Origin: an uncultured Desulfobulbaceae bacterium
Lineage (GTDB): Bacteria > Desulfobacterota > Desulfobulbia > Desulfobulbales > Desulfobulbaceae
Assembly (NCBI GenBank): GCA_945787305.1
Contig: CALZIH010000137.1
Location: 1-7,509, forward strand
DNA: 7,509 nucleotides
Direction: 5' to 3'
Shown: positions 1 to 6,204 of the stretch, in pieces
Layout of the letters: each line of letters starts with the position of its first letter
Position numbering within the stretch: the first letter of the stretch is position 1
Made by a program: the position numbers and the translations under genes
Notes under the pieces: generated by a model
Databases searched by the model: none
What the model was told of the DNA's origin: nothing
What the model saw: the letters and a program-made list of their open reading frames with translations, nothing else

Positions 1-9
1 CCGTACGTC

Positions 10-31
10 AACAGGGTTGAAGTTCCCTGTT
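10..31 (-). terminator. Hairpin overlapping the stop codon of the 65-aa gene
   Basis: A perfect 7-bp inverted repeat (aacaggg at 10-16, ccctgtt at 25-31) with an 8-nt loop sits across the stop codon of the small membrane protein gene. On the minus strand it would fold right at the end of that message. No T-run follows in the nine bases left before the window edge, so a Rho-independent terminator cannot be confirmed; it could equally be a 3'-end stabilising stem. Confidence 0.35.
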
Positions 32-227
32 ACTCTTCGTCCTTAAGCTCTAAAAAGCCAAAAAATCTGGCTCCATAATAGAGAAGAACAAGGAGCAGCA
101 ACCCCCCGACAAGACCATCGACGGTCCGCTCAAGAGCGGTGGCGATTCCGGCTTCCACTCGTATATTAATCACATACCAGACAAATACGGCGGCAAGCCA
201 CCAGGGAGAAATCTGTTTTTTCTGCAT
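30..227 (-). CDS. Small membrane protein, 65 aa, function unknown
   Basis: I do not recognise the family. The 65-residue product has an aromatic hydrophobic stretch (about residues 9-22, including WW and WY) and a second strong hydrophobic segment rich in Gly and Leu (about residues 37-56), followed by an acidic tail ending KDEE. This suggests a two-helix integral membrane protein with short polar ends. The start is well supported: an AGGAG Shine-Dalgarno motif lies about 8 nt upstream of the ATG. The gene follows the transhydrogenase beta gene on the same strand after a gap of about 190 bp that contains a hairpin, so it is probably a separate unit, although read-through is possible. A role with the transhydrogenase is only a guess from position. 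It is most likely real because of its length, its ribosome binding site and its membrane-like composition. Confidence 0.75.
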   Translation of the reverse strand: MQKKQISPWWLAAVFVWYVINIRVEAGIATALERTVDGLVGGLLLLVLLYYGARFFGFLELKDEE

Positions 228-363
228 AGCCTGTCTCCTTTAGGCTCTAGTCTGCATTTCTCAGAGAACATCTACTGCAACAGCAGAACGCGATATATTT
301 CTTTCGTTACAATTCCTGCTCTGATGCTGACTAGCTGAATGAATCAACCTTAAACAACGACAC

Positions 364-398
364 TGGTTCAGTGTTGCTCAGTGCAACAATCCGAACCA
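364..398 (-). terminator. Two-tier hairpin after the pnt operon, candidate terminator
   Basis: About 17 nt past the pntB stop, two nested pairs can form: tggttc (364-369) with gaacca (393-398), and tgttgc (372-377) with gcaaca (383-388), closing on a 5-nt loop. Position and symmetry fit the end of the pnt transcript. The downstream tail in the minus direction is only moderately T-rich (GTTGTTT after a few mixed bases), so termination may be partial. A further short palindrome, tgtac/gtaca, lies at 400-411. Confidence 0.5.
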
Positions 399-414
399 AT
401 GTACAAGTACACTC

Positions 415-1797
415 TTAATCGCTCCCCTTGAACTCTGCAACCAATGCCTGAATAGAGGCCTTGGCATCACCAAAATACATTCTGGTATTGGGCCTGAAGA
501 ACAGGGCATTTTCGATACCGGCAAAGCCGGGGTTCATGGAACGCTTAAGCACGATTACCGTCTTGGCGTTATGGGTCTCAATGATAGGCATGCCGTAGAT
601 CGGGCTGGATTCGTCTTCAAGAGCCGCCGGATTGACCACGTCATTGGCCCCGATGACCACGCAAACGTCCACGGAATCCATCCGCGGATTGATATCATCC
701 ATTTCTACCAGCTGATCATAGGACACATTTGCCTCGGCAAGCAAAACATTCATGTGCCCAGGCATGCGGCCGGCCACTGGATGAATGGCATAGGAGACCT
801 CGGTATCGTTTGCCTCAAGCAGATCTCCCAGCTCACGGGTAACATGCTGCGCCTGGGCGACCGCCAAACCATAGCCGGGAACAAAGGCGACGGAATCAGC
901 AGCCTCAAGGATGTAATACACATCCTCGGCAGAGGCAGGGCGAACCTCACCCTGGGGTCCATCCCCTTGCGCAGTCTGGACGGTTGAACCAAAACCGGAA
1001 AAGAGCACATTGGCCAGCGAGCGATTCATGGCCTTGCACATGATATTGGTCAAAATCATACCGGCGGCGCCGACCAGCGCACCGGCCACAATTAGGATAT
1101 TATTGGAAATAACAAAACCGGCGGCACAGGCGGCCAAACCGGAATAGCTGTTTAACAACGATATAACCACCGGCATATCGGCGCCGCCGATTGGAATGGT
1201 TGAGGTGACGCCAAAGCCAAGGGCGACCAGGACGATAAGGATAAAAAGGATATAGCCCCAACCGCTAGCCGGATTCAGACTGAACAGAACAGCAGCAGCA
1301 AGGGCCGTTGCCAGAATGGCTGCATTGATCAAATGCTGCCCTTTGAATACCACGGCCTTCTGGGTAATTTTTCCGCTAAGCTTGCCAAAGGCGACCATGG
1401 AGCCGGAAAAGGTAACCCCACCGATAAATGCTGACAGGAAGGCGACAATGGCGATGAAGGTAGTCATCTGTGGATTCTGATGAAATTCACCCCACGCAAG
1501 CAACAAACTGGATATACCGCCAAAACCGTTAAAGAGCGCCACCATCTCCGGCATCTCGGTCATTTCCACTTTTAAGGCGGCAAACAGGCCGATACCGGCC
1601 CCTATGGCCATGCCGAGAATGATCCAGCCATAAGATAGACCACTGGCCAGGAGGGTGACCACAATGGCCAGCAGCATGCCCGAAGCAGAAAGCAGATTTC
1701 CCCGTCTGGCAGTGGCCGGGGAACTGAGCATTTTTAAACCGAATATAAAAAGTGCCGCCGAAATGACGTACACGAAGTTGATATTAACTAAACTCAT
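415..1797 (-). CDS. pntB: NAD(P) transhydrogenase subunit beta (PntB)
   Basis: Beta subunit of the proton-translocating Re/Si-specific NAD(P)+ transhydrogenase of the inner membrane (EC 7.1.1.1), which moves hydride between NAD(H) and NADP(H) while protons cross the membrane. At 460 aa it matches the usual full length. Residues 1 to about 265 form a multi-helix membrane domain; the rest is the soluble NADP(H)-binding domain III. Domain III signatures are intact: GYGLAVAQAQH (308-318), HPVAGRMPGHMN (339-350), GANDVVNPA (383-391) and KRSMNPGFAG (418-427). The ATG overlaps the TGA of the alpha-2 gene in an ATGA arrangement, which indicates translational coupling and fixes the start. One notable residue: in the segment that I align with the E. 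coli beta-His91 region (MPELVAILHSF), this protein reads MPEMVALFNGF, with Asn90 in the His position. The assignment is secure; the functional meaning of Asn90 is discussed separately. Confidence 0.97.
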   Translation of the reverse strand: MSLVNINFVYVISAALFIFGLKMLSSPATARRGNLLSASGMLLAIVVTLLASGLSYGWIILGMAIGAGIGLFAALKVEMTEMPEMVALFNGFGGISSLLLAWGEFHQNPQMTTFIAIVAFLSAFIGGVTFSGSMVAFGKLSGKITQKAVVFKGQHLINAAILATALAAAVLFSLNPASGWGYILFILIVLVALGFGVTSTIPIGGADMPVVISLLNSYSGLAACAAGFVISNNILIVAGALVGAAGMILTNIMCKAMNRSLANVLFSGFGSTVQTAQGDGPQGEVRPASAEDVYYILEAADSVAFVPGYGLAVAQAQHVTRELGDLLEANDTEVSYAIHPVAGRMPGHMNVLLAEANVSYDQLVEMDDINPRMDSVDVCVVIGANDVVNPAALEDESSPIYGMPIIETHNAKTVIVLKRSMNPGFAGIENALFFRPNTRMYFGDAKASIQALVAEFKGSD

Positions 1798-2087
1798 TGA
1801 GCCCCTCCATCATCTTTTTTCTTGAACATCTCCAGCATCCTGTTGGTTACCGCATATCCACCGACCACGTTAATGGTGGCAAAGACAACCGCCAGAGTGC
1901 TCAGGAAAATGGCAAATCCGAGATGATCGGACTTAAGAGAGGCCAAGGCACCAATCAATGTGATACCGGAAATGGCATTCGATCCGGACATGAGCGGTGT
2001 ATGCAGGGTTGAGGGCACCTTGGAGATAAGCTCGAAACCGAGAAAAATTGCCAGTACAAAGACAAATGTTAAATATACTGCTTCCAT
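1794..2087 (-). CDS. pntAB: NAD(P) transhydrogenase subunit alpha-2, membrane part (PntAB)
   Basis: Small membrane subunit of the three-subunit type of transhydrogenase; it corresponds to the C-terminal membrane part of the fused E. coli PntA. The 97 aa show three hydrophobic helices (about 3-21, 33-51 and 56-78) and a charged, Lys/Asp-rich C-terminus. The family hallmark LHTPLMSGSNAISG (28-41) is intact and includes His29, the conserved His at the membrane domain considered part of the proton route in this enzyme family. The gene starts 8 bp after alpha-1, and its ribosome binding site (GAGGA, about 2093-2097) overlaps the alpha-1 stop codon. It overlaps pntB by four bases. This is the middle gene of a translationally coupled operon. 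Length and motifs are as expected. Confidence 0.96.
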   Translation of the reverse strand: MEAVYLTFVFVLAIFLGFELISKVPSTLHTPLMSGSNAISGITLIGALASLKSDHLGFAIFLSTLAVVFATINVVGGYAVTNRMLEMFKKKDDGGAQ

Positions 2088-2095
2088 TTAATTCC

Positions 2096-3232
2096 TCATT
2101 TTTTCATGATGCTCTTATACATCTCGCTGAACAACGCCCCGTTATGGGTGATCAACGCACCTTGTATTATTTCATCCTCAAGATCAAGATTGAATTTCTT
2201 CGCGTCCTTGTTCCAAAAATGATCTATAAAATTACCCAGATTGGAGGAGTACATCTGACTGGCGGTTATAGCCACCCGGCCCGGCAGGTTACCCAGGCCA
2301 ACGACCTTTACCCCTTCGACCTCAACAATTTTGTCCATCTCTGATCCTTCGACATTGCCGCCGGTTTCAACCGCCATATCAATGATGACACTGCCCGGAG
2401 CCATACCGGCAATCATCGGTCGATCAACAATTCTCGGCGCCGGACGGCCAAAAAGCTGGGCAGTGGTAATGACGATATCAGCCTGGGCACAGGCCTTGGC
2501 CATGCCCTCCTTCTGCATCTGCATCTGTTCCGGAGTCAGTTCCGTAGCATACCCGTCTTTGGTCTGTCCGGTTTCACCCAGGTCCACCTTGACAAACTTT
2601 GCGCCCAGCGACTTGACCTGCTCTTCCACCACCGGACGGGTGTCAAACGCCTCAACCCTGGCACCGAGCCGGCGAGCAGTGGCGATCGCCTGCAAACCGG
2701 CGACACCGACACCGATAATAAAGACCCGCGACGGCTTGATGGTGCCGGCGGGGGTAGTCATCATCGGCAGCACCTTATCCAGTTGCTCAACACCAATAAT
2801 AACGGAAACATAGCCCCCCAGGTTCGCCTGGGAGCTGAGCACGTCCATCTTTTGGGCAATTGTTGTCCGGGGAATCATTTCCAGACTGACGGTACTGATA
2901 CCGCATTCGGTCATCTTATCGACCAACGCCACTTCATTGAAAGGATCAAGATAACTGACATGGATACAGCCCCTGCGCATCAACTCGATCTCTTCCATCG
3001 GCGGCTTGCGCAGCCGCAGGACGATATCAGCCGTCTTCAACATCTCTTCGCGGGAAGTACCTATGGTTGCGCCGATCTCGGTATATGCAGAATCCTGATA
3101 ACGGCAACTCAGGCCCAGACCGGCCTCTATCTCAAGTTCCGCACCCAATTTTACCAGCTTTTCTGCAGTCGGCGGTATCAGGGGAATCCGTGTTTCCCCC
3201 TCATAGTTTTCTTTCATGACCGCAATTTTCAT
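2096..3232 (-). CDS. pntAA: NAD(P) transhydrogenase subunit alpha-1, NAD(H) domain (PntAA)
   Basis: Soluble NAD(H)-binding domain I of the transhydrogenase, peripheral on the cytoplasmic side. At 378 aa it has the length of a separate alpha-1 subunit, with no membrane segments. It belongs to the alanine dehydrogenase/PNT superfamily. Visible signatures are the N-terminal KENYEGETRIPL (7-18), the hydride-transfer loop with Arg122, Gln127, Asp130 and Ser133 (equivalent by alignment to the R. rubrum Arg127-Gln132-Asp135-Ser138 set), the Rossmann glycine motif GVGVAG (174-179), Asp197 in FDTRP (196-200), typical of NAD rather than NADP binding, and NLPGR and TASQMYSSNL near the C-terminus. The ATG is preceded by AGGAG at 3240-3244, a good spacing of 7 nt. 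Alanine dehydrogenase is excluded by the FDTRP and LPGR segments and by the adjacent membrane subunits. First gene of the pnt operon. Confidence 0.97.
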   Translation of the reverse strand: MKIAVMKENYEGETRIPLIPPTAEKLVKLGAELEIEAGLGLSCRYQDSAYTEIGATIGTSREEMLKTADIVLRLRKPPMEEIELMRRGCIHVSYLDPFNEVALVDKMTECGISTVSLEMIPRTTIAQKMDVLSSQANLGGYVSVIIGVEQLDKVLPMMTTPAGTIKPSRVFIIGVGVAGLQAIATARRLGARVEAFDTRPVVEEQVKSLGAKFVKVDLGETGQTKDGYATELTPEQMQMQKEGMAKACAQADIVITTAQLFGRPAPRIVDRPMIAGMAPGSVIIDMAVETGGNVEGSEMDKIVEVEGVKVVGLGNLPGRVAITASQMYSSNLGNFIDHFWNKDAKKFNLDLEDEIIQGALITHNGALFSEMYKSIMKK

Positions 3233-3372
3233 AGACCAACTCCTTGTTGTGCAATGCAGCAGGAAAGACCTGCCTGGACATGATTAATTTGGCTACTGTA
3301 CCTGAATCGTTCTGAATATCATGCAAACCGGATCGGCTGGGAAGTTGCCGACGCCGAGGAGTGAATGACCAT
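3233..3372 (-). other. Leader (5' UTR) of the pnt operon
   Basis: From the predicted transcription start near 3372 to the pntAA ATG, the message would carry about 140 untranslated nucleotides, long for a bacterial operon. It contains small stems: gcagg/cctgc (3259-3263 with 3269-3273) just before the ribosome binding site, tcggc/gccga around 3333-3351, and a long-range 8-bp pair acctgaat (3300-3307) with attcaggt (3371-3378), which would involve the extreme 5' end. I do not recognise a known riboswitch. No open frame of useful size with a ribosome binding site is apparent. Confidence 0.4.
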
Positions 3373-3378
3373 TCAGGT

Positions 3379-3408
3379 TTTATACATCTTAAACCTTTAA
3401 ATTGTCAA
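3379..3408 (-). promoter_or_regulatory. Sigma-70-type promoter of the pnt operon
   Basis: On the minus strand a perfect -35 box TTGACA (3403-3408) is followed after 18 bp by TATAAA (3379-3384), five of six matches to the -10 consensus. It begins only 6 bp after the mpl stop codon and points into pntAA. Its strength suggests that pnt is transcribed independently of mpl, although nothing resembling a terminator separates the two, so read-through from mpl is also likely. Confidence 0.7.
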
Positions 3409-3414
3409 GCTAAA

Positions 3415-4854
3415 TTACTCAAGCCGCGTCAATAACCGGTCATGAATATTATCAAAGCCGCCGTTGGAAAGAATGGCTATGATATCGCCTGGCTGGGCCT
3501 GTTCTGTGAGAAAATCAAGGATGGTTTCCGTATCGGGAAAATAATGGGCCTCAATCTGCTGCCCGCACAAATCCTGCACGAGTCGAGCAGAGGAAAACTG
3601 TTCCGAGCTTGGCACATCGGTCAGGGGAACATGCTCACGGACAACTACCAGGTCACTGCCGGCAAAAGCCTCGGCATAACGCTTCTGGAATACAGAACGA
3701 CGGCTGGAGTTTGTTCGGGGCTCGAAAACAACGATCAAGCGCCTGTCGGGCCAGGCAAGATGCAGCGCATCCACCGTCTCCCGGACTGCGGTGGGATGAT
3801 GGGCAAAATCATCAATGACGGTCACGCCGCCGACCTCACCCCGAACCTGCTGCCGCCGCATAACCCCCTCAAACGTGGCTAACCCATTCTGTATATTCTC
3901 AATGGAAAAACCAAGATAATCCATAAGGGCAATAACCGAAGTTCCATTGAGTGCATTGTGCCGACCGGGAAGCGGCAGGGTAAAACTGCCGAGCATCTCA
4001 CCGTGCTTCAATACGGAAAACCGGGAACAAAGTCCCTGGACCTGCAGATCACGTATCTGATAAACGCAATCGGCCGCAAAACCGTAGGAAAGAACCGGAC
4101 AGGATGCTTGAGCTGCCACCTCAGCCACCACCGGGTCATCAATATTGGCAACCAGCACTCCGTCTTTGGGAAGCAGAGCGACAAACTCGGTAAATGAGGC
4201 TTTAATTGCTGCAAGATCAGAAAAAATATCGGCATGATCAAATTCAATGGAGGTCAGAATACTGAAACGAGGGAGGTAATGAAGAAATTTTGATACCTTA
4301 TTAAAAAAAGCGGTATCGTACTCGTCGCCCTCGACCACAAAGTACTCTCCTTCACCGATCCTGAAATTTCTGGCGAATGCCTCGACAATCCCGCCAATCA
4401 TGAATCCAGGTGAAGATCCGGCCCGGTAGAGGGCGGTAGCAAGAAGAGAGGAGGTGGTGGTTTTACCGTGGGTGCCGGCAACGACCAGAGGAAAATGCTC
4501 GGCCAGAAAAAAATGGGCCAGGGCCTGGGGCATGGAAAGATACGGAATATGCAGCTCAGCCAGGGCGACGGCTTCCGGGTTCACCGCCCGGATCACATTG
4601 CCGACCACCACAAGATCAGGGGCAGGCTTTAGATTCCGAGCCCCGTAGCCGGTCAAAACTTCAATGCCCGAATCGGCAAGAAAATCGGACATCGGCGGAT
4701 AAACGTTTTCATCGGAACCGCTGATAACAAAGCCTTGTTCCTTGAGCATGCCTGCAAGCGCGGCCATACCGGTGCCACAAACACCCATGATGTGGATATG
4801 TCGACATGAATCCGGCACTATATTGAGTGCGGGATCAAGCATTGCACTACTCAT
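3415..4854 (-). CDS. mpl: UDP-MurNAc:L-Ala-gamma-D-Glu-meso-DAP ligase (Mpl)
   Basis: Cytoplasmic murein-recycling ligase (EC 6.3.2.45): it joins the salvaged tripeptide L-Ala-gamma-D-Glu-meso-diaminopimelate to UDP-N-acetylmuramate using ATP, bypassing MurC, MurD and MurE. At 479 aa it is in the normal range. Mur-ligase layout: the N-terminal UDP-binding Rossmann domain with HIMGVCGTGM (21-30) and GSDENVYPPMS (46-56); the ATP-binding P-loop GTHGKTTTS (127-135); the EGDEYDTAFF motif (175-184), which favours Mpl over MurC; SIEFDHADIF (202-211); GRHNALN (297-303); RRQQVRGE (333-340); and DDFAHHPTA (348-356), which opens the C-terminal domain. Two starts are possible, Met1 and Met5 (4840-4842); neither has a strong Shine-Dalgarno motif, and translation is probably coupled to the upstream 63-aa gene, with which it overlaps by 8 bp. 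It implies a meso-DAP peptidoglycan. Confidence 0.95.
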   Translation of the reverse strand: MSSAMLDPALNIVPDSCRHIHIMGVCGTGMAALAGMLKEQGFVISGSDENVYPPMSDFLADSGIEVLTGYGARNLKPAPDLVVVGNVIRAVNPEAVALAELHIPYLSMPQALAHFFLAEHFPLVVAGTHGKTTTSSLLATALYRAGSSPGFMIGGIVEAFARNFRIGEGEYFVVEGDEYDTAFFNKVSKFLHYLPRFSILTSIEFDHADIFSDLAAIKASFTEFVALLPKDGVLVANIDDPVVAEVAAQASCPVLSYGFAADCVYQIRDLQVQGLCSRFSVLKHGEMLGSFTLPLPGRHNALNGTSVIALMDYLGFSIENIQNGLATFEGVMRRQQVRGEVGGVTVIDDFAHHPTAVRETVDALHLAWPDRRLIVVFEPRTNSSRRSVFQKRYAEAFAGSDLVVVREHVPLTDVPSSEQFSSARLVQDLCGQQIEAHYFPDTETILDFLTEQAQPGDIIAILSNGGFDNIHDRLLTRLE

Positions 4855-5038
4855 CTTCGGAACGCACCGTCCGCTTGACAGTGGAATAAACCCGTTGAAA
4901 AATCTCGTCGAAATTTGTCGGTGTCAACCGGCCGACTTCGATAAACTTGACCACGATCTCCTTGCTCACCTTAAAGATAGCCTCGTCGGTGACCGGCCGG
5001 TTGCACTGCTGCAGCGCTTCAGACTTTTCCTTCGCCAT
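4847..5038 (-). CDS. Small helical protein, 63 aa, coupled to mpl
   Basis: The function is unknown. The 63 residues are hydrophilic, with no signal peptide and no membrane helix; the pattern of KEIVVKFIEVGRL (26-38) followed by TPTNFDEIF and VYSTVKRTV suggests two amphipathic helices linked by a Thr-Pro turn. It has a single Cys (12), so a zinc ribbon is ruled out. My impression is that short proteins with this IEVGRLTP-type core occur widely in Desulfobacterota, but I cannot check that here. The ATG has an AGGGG ribosome-binding motif 7 nt upstream. The 3' end overlaps the start of mpl by 8 bp, so the two are co-transcribed and probably translationally coupled. The upstream region holds competing RNA stems that may control it. 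The coding call is well supported by the ribosome binding site, the overlap and the coherent amphipathic pattern. Confidence 0.8.
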   Translation of the reverse strand: MAKEKSEALQQCNRPVTDEAIFKVSKEIVVKFIEVGRLTPTNFDEIFQRVYSTVKRTVRSEDE

Positions 5039-5045
5039 ACCCCTG

Positions 5046-5129
5046 CCCCTGTTTCTTCATCCATTGGCCCTAAAAAAATCCCCCTGCTACAGGAAGAAGG
5101 CCAATTCTTAACCAGAGGTAACAGGGGGG
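5046..5129 (-). promoter_or_regulatory. Terminator or attenuator-like stems upstream of the 63-aa gene/mpl
   Basis: Read on the minus strand, arm A (CCCCCTGTTA, 5128-5119) can pair with A' (TAGCAGGGGG, 5089-5080; nine of ten), and A' is followed by ATTTTTTT (5079-5072), the form of an intrinsic terminator with an unusually long loop of about 29 nt. Inside that loop, ATTGGCC (5105-5099) is perfectly complementary to GGCCAAT (5069-5063) beyond the T-run; forming that pair would break the first stem. Arm A can also pair with AACAGGGG (5053-5046), next to the ribosome binding site of the 63-aa gene. This is either the terminator of the exported-protein gene at 5330-5926 or a leader that controls the mpl unit. 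No known riboswitch was recognised. Confidence 0.45.
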
Positions 5130-5193
5130 CTGGTCCCGCACAGGAAAAACCTCATCGGCACTCCCCGGGAGAACTCGTATAATAACAACTCGT

Positions 5194-5202
5194 CAATCGT
5201 TG
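5194..5202. repeat. Left copy of a 9-bp target-site duplication
   Basis: caatcgttg here is repeated exactly at 5302-5310, immediately outside the two inverted ends of the 99-bp element. The repeat stops at both sides (the next bases differ), as expected for a duplicated insertion target. Confidence 0.7.
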
Positions 5203-5301
5203 ATGGACTCGTAAAAAGTCAAAAACGCAAATTGCACAGTACGGAAAAACAATGAGTTATAACCTGTTCGCCGTCGGTGGCGAGGCTTTTTACGACACCG
5301 A
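5203..5301. mobile_element. MITE-like non-coding element, 99 bp
   Basis: The left end reads atggactcgtaaaaagtc (5203-5220) and the right end, reverse-complemented (5301-5284), reads tcggtgtcgtaaaaagcc. They share an exact 10-bp core tcgtaaaaag at the same distance (6 bp) from each boundary, and 13 of 18 positions match. A perfect 9-bp direct repeat flanks the element. There is no open frame inside, so it could only move with a transposase supplied in trans. A subterminal stem, gtcggtg (5273-5279) with caccgac (5296-5302), adds structure at the right end. It sits 19 bp beyond the stop codon of the exported-protein gene, between that gene and the T-tailed stem at 5072-5129. It may be a deleted insertion sequence; the parent family cannot be named from this window. 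Confidence 0.65.
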
Positions 5302-5310
5302 CAATCGTTG
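5302..5310. repeat. Right copy of a 9-bp target-site duplication
   Basis: Exact repeat (caatcgttg) of 5194-5202 on the other side of the MITE-like element. An intact duplication suggests a relatively recent insertion. Confidence 0.7.
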
Positions 5311-5329
5311 GGTTCACTTTTGATAAAGA

Positions 5330-5926
5330 TCAATACTTCGTTAATGCCTGATAGTCAATTGCCTCTGCAAAGGCGACTAGGTCTTTACGTTCCACCTTTT
5401 GCCCTTTAAAGGTGACCATAAATCGACCGGCGACAACGATAGTAATATCACCGTTGCGGTCGGTGCCGTTATATTTGACAATGGCTCGCTGTCCCTTGAT
5501 GGTCTCCAGATTTCCACCGCCGGCACCGGCAAACATCGGGTTATTGAGCATCATCAACACCGACTGCAGCACAGGAGAATCTGATACAATTTCCACATTA
5601 ACCGAAGAAGAGCCCTTGGAATATCCTCTGGAAACCGTTACTCCGCCGCCAAAGATAGCGGTGCCCATTGCCTGGGCACTGGCCTCACCACCTTGCCAGC
5701 CGGGAAGTGGCTCAGGCAGCAACTCTTTCATTTTCTCGCTCTTTTTCTGCCGAACCAACTGGGCGGCATAGTCGAGGTTTGAAGCTGCACCGGCAAAATC
5801 CCCCCCGTTGTATTGTTTGACAGCCTGCTCAATTGTGGTCAACACATCATCTGTTTCGGCGTGAAGCGGTTGACCAAGAACAAAGGCGCAGATGACAATC
5901 AGGAGGCATTGAAAAAAATATTTCAT
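5330..5926 (-). CDS. Exported protein of unknown function, 198 aa
   Basis: The N-terminus is a classical Sec signal peptide: Lys2, a hydrophobic core at about 4-17, and a likely signal peptidase I site after Leu-His-Ala (21-23). There is no lipobox-type Cys at the cleavage point, so the product is expected to be free in the periplasm or secreted. The mature part begins with a helical segment resembling a single TPR-like hairpin (about 27-60), then LPEPLPGWQGG (70-80), then a beta-rich part containing a Gly-rich stretch (FGGG), DSPVLQ, a second Gly-rich stretch (AGAGGG) and VKYNGTDRNGDITIVVAGRFMVTFKG near the end. I believe such PLPGW proteins are a recurring uncharacterised type in Proteobacteria, but I cannot name a family with certainty. 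The ATG has no clear Shine-Dalgarno motif, but the frame is closed shortly upstream. It has its own promoter and is followed by the MITE-like insertion. It is divergent from the P-loop gene. Confidence 0.85.
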   Translation of the reverse strand: MKYFFQCLLIVICAFVLGQPLHAETDDVLTTIEQAVKQYNGGDFAGAASNLDYAAQLVRQKKSEKMKELLPEPLPGWQGGEASAQAMGTAIFGGGVTVSRGYSKGSSSVNVEIVSDSPVLQSVLMMLNNPMFAGAGGGNLETIKGQRAIVKYNGTDRNGDITIVVAGRFMVTFKGQKVERKDLVAFAEAIDYQALTKY

Positions 5927-6014
5927 GGGATAAAGTATGAAAAATAATTAATAGAGATGCCCCGTACCGGAGCTGAAAAATGTAATTATCGGCCAGTAAA
6001 AAAAGATTTCCGCA

Positions 6015-6043
6015 TAGATACCAACTGACCATTTTCATGTCAA
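6015..6043 (-). promoter_or_regulatory. Promoter of the exported-protein gene
   Basis: A perfect -35 TTGACA (6038-6043 on the minus strand) is followed after exactly 17 bp by TATCTA (6015-6020). The -10 is weak by itself (three of six) but is preceded by TGG, giving an extended -10 element. The predicted start near 6008 leaves a leader of about 80 nt before the ATG at 5926. The rest of the 294-bp divergent region (5927-6220) is AT-rich, and I could not place a convincing plus-strand promoter in it; TATATT/TATAAA sequences at 6166-6176 lack a matching -35. Confidence 0.55.
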
Positions 6044-6204
6044 GACTGCAAAACAGACCAGCAAGTCAACAGGCCGATTCGACTATATTTTCTTTTTCAT
6101 CACCCTCAAAATAAAACAGGCGACATCTGGTTACGAATACGGTAATTTATGTACTCTTTTACAGATATATTATAAATTCCTAACCAAGATAACTAGATAC
6201 ATCG

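Noticed and set aside
571..987. 138-aa plus-strand open frame
   Set aside because: Antisense to the NADP-binding domain of pntB; rich in His, Ile and Gly as reverse shadows often are.
2331..2813. 160-aa plus-strand open frame, Ser/Thr/Pro-rich
   Set aside because: It is entirely antisense to pntAA, whose NAD-binding motifs are intact; the low-complexity composition is that of a reverse-strand shadow.
2783..3283. 166-aa plus-strand open frame
   Set aside because: Antisense to the N-terminal half of pntAA and its leader, with no ribosome binding site or recognisable motif.
3442..3882. 146-aa plus-strand open frame
   Set aside because: Antisense to the C-terminal domain of mpl, which is well conserved; no independent evidence of coding.
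4742..5182. 146-aa plus-strand open frame across the mpl start, the 63-aa gene and the upstream stems
   Set aside because: It runs antisense to two supported genes and through a palindromic non-coding stretch; no protein-like pattern.
5130..5200. Possible minus-strand promoter TTGACG ... TATTAT
   Set aside because: The two boxes are only 6 bp apart, too close for a sigma-70 promoter, and no other -35 at proper distance from TATTAT is convincing.
5847..6038. 63-aa minus-strand open frame starting MKMVSW
   Set aside because: It overlaps the signal-peptide start of the 198-aa gene in another frame and covers the promoter region; Cys- and Arg-rich tail without coherent structure.
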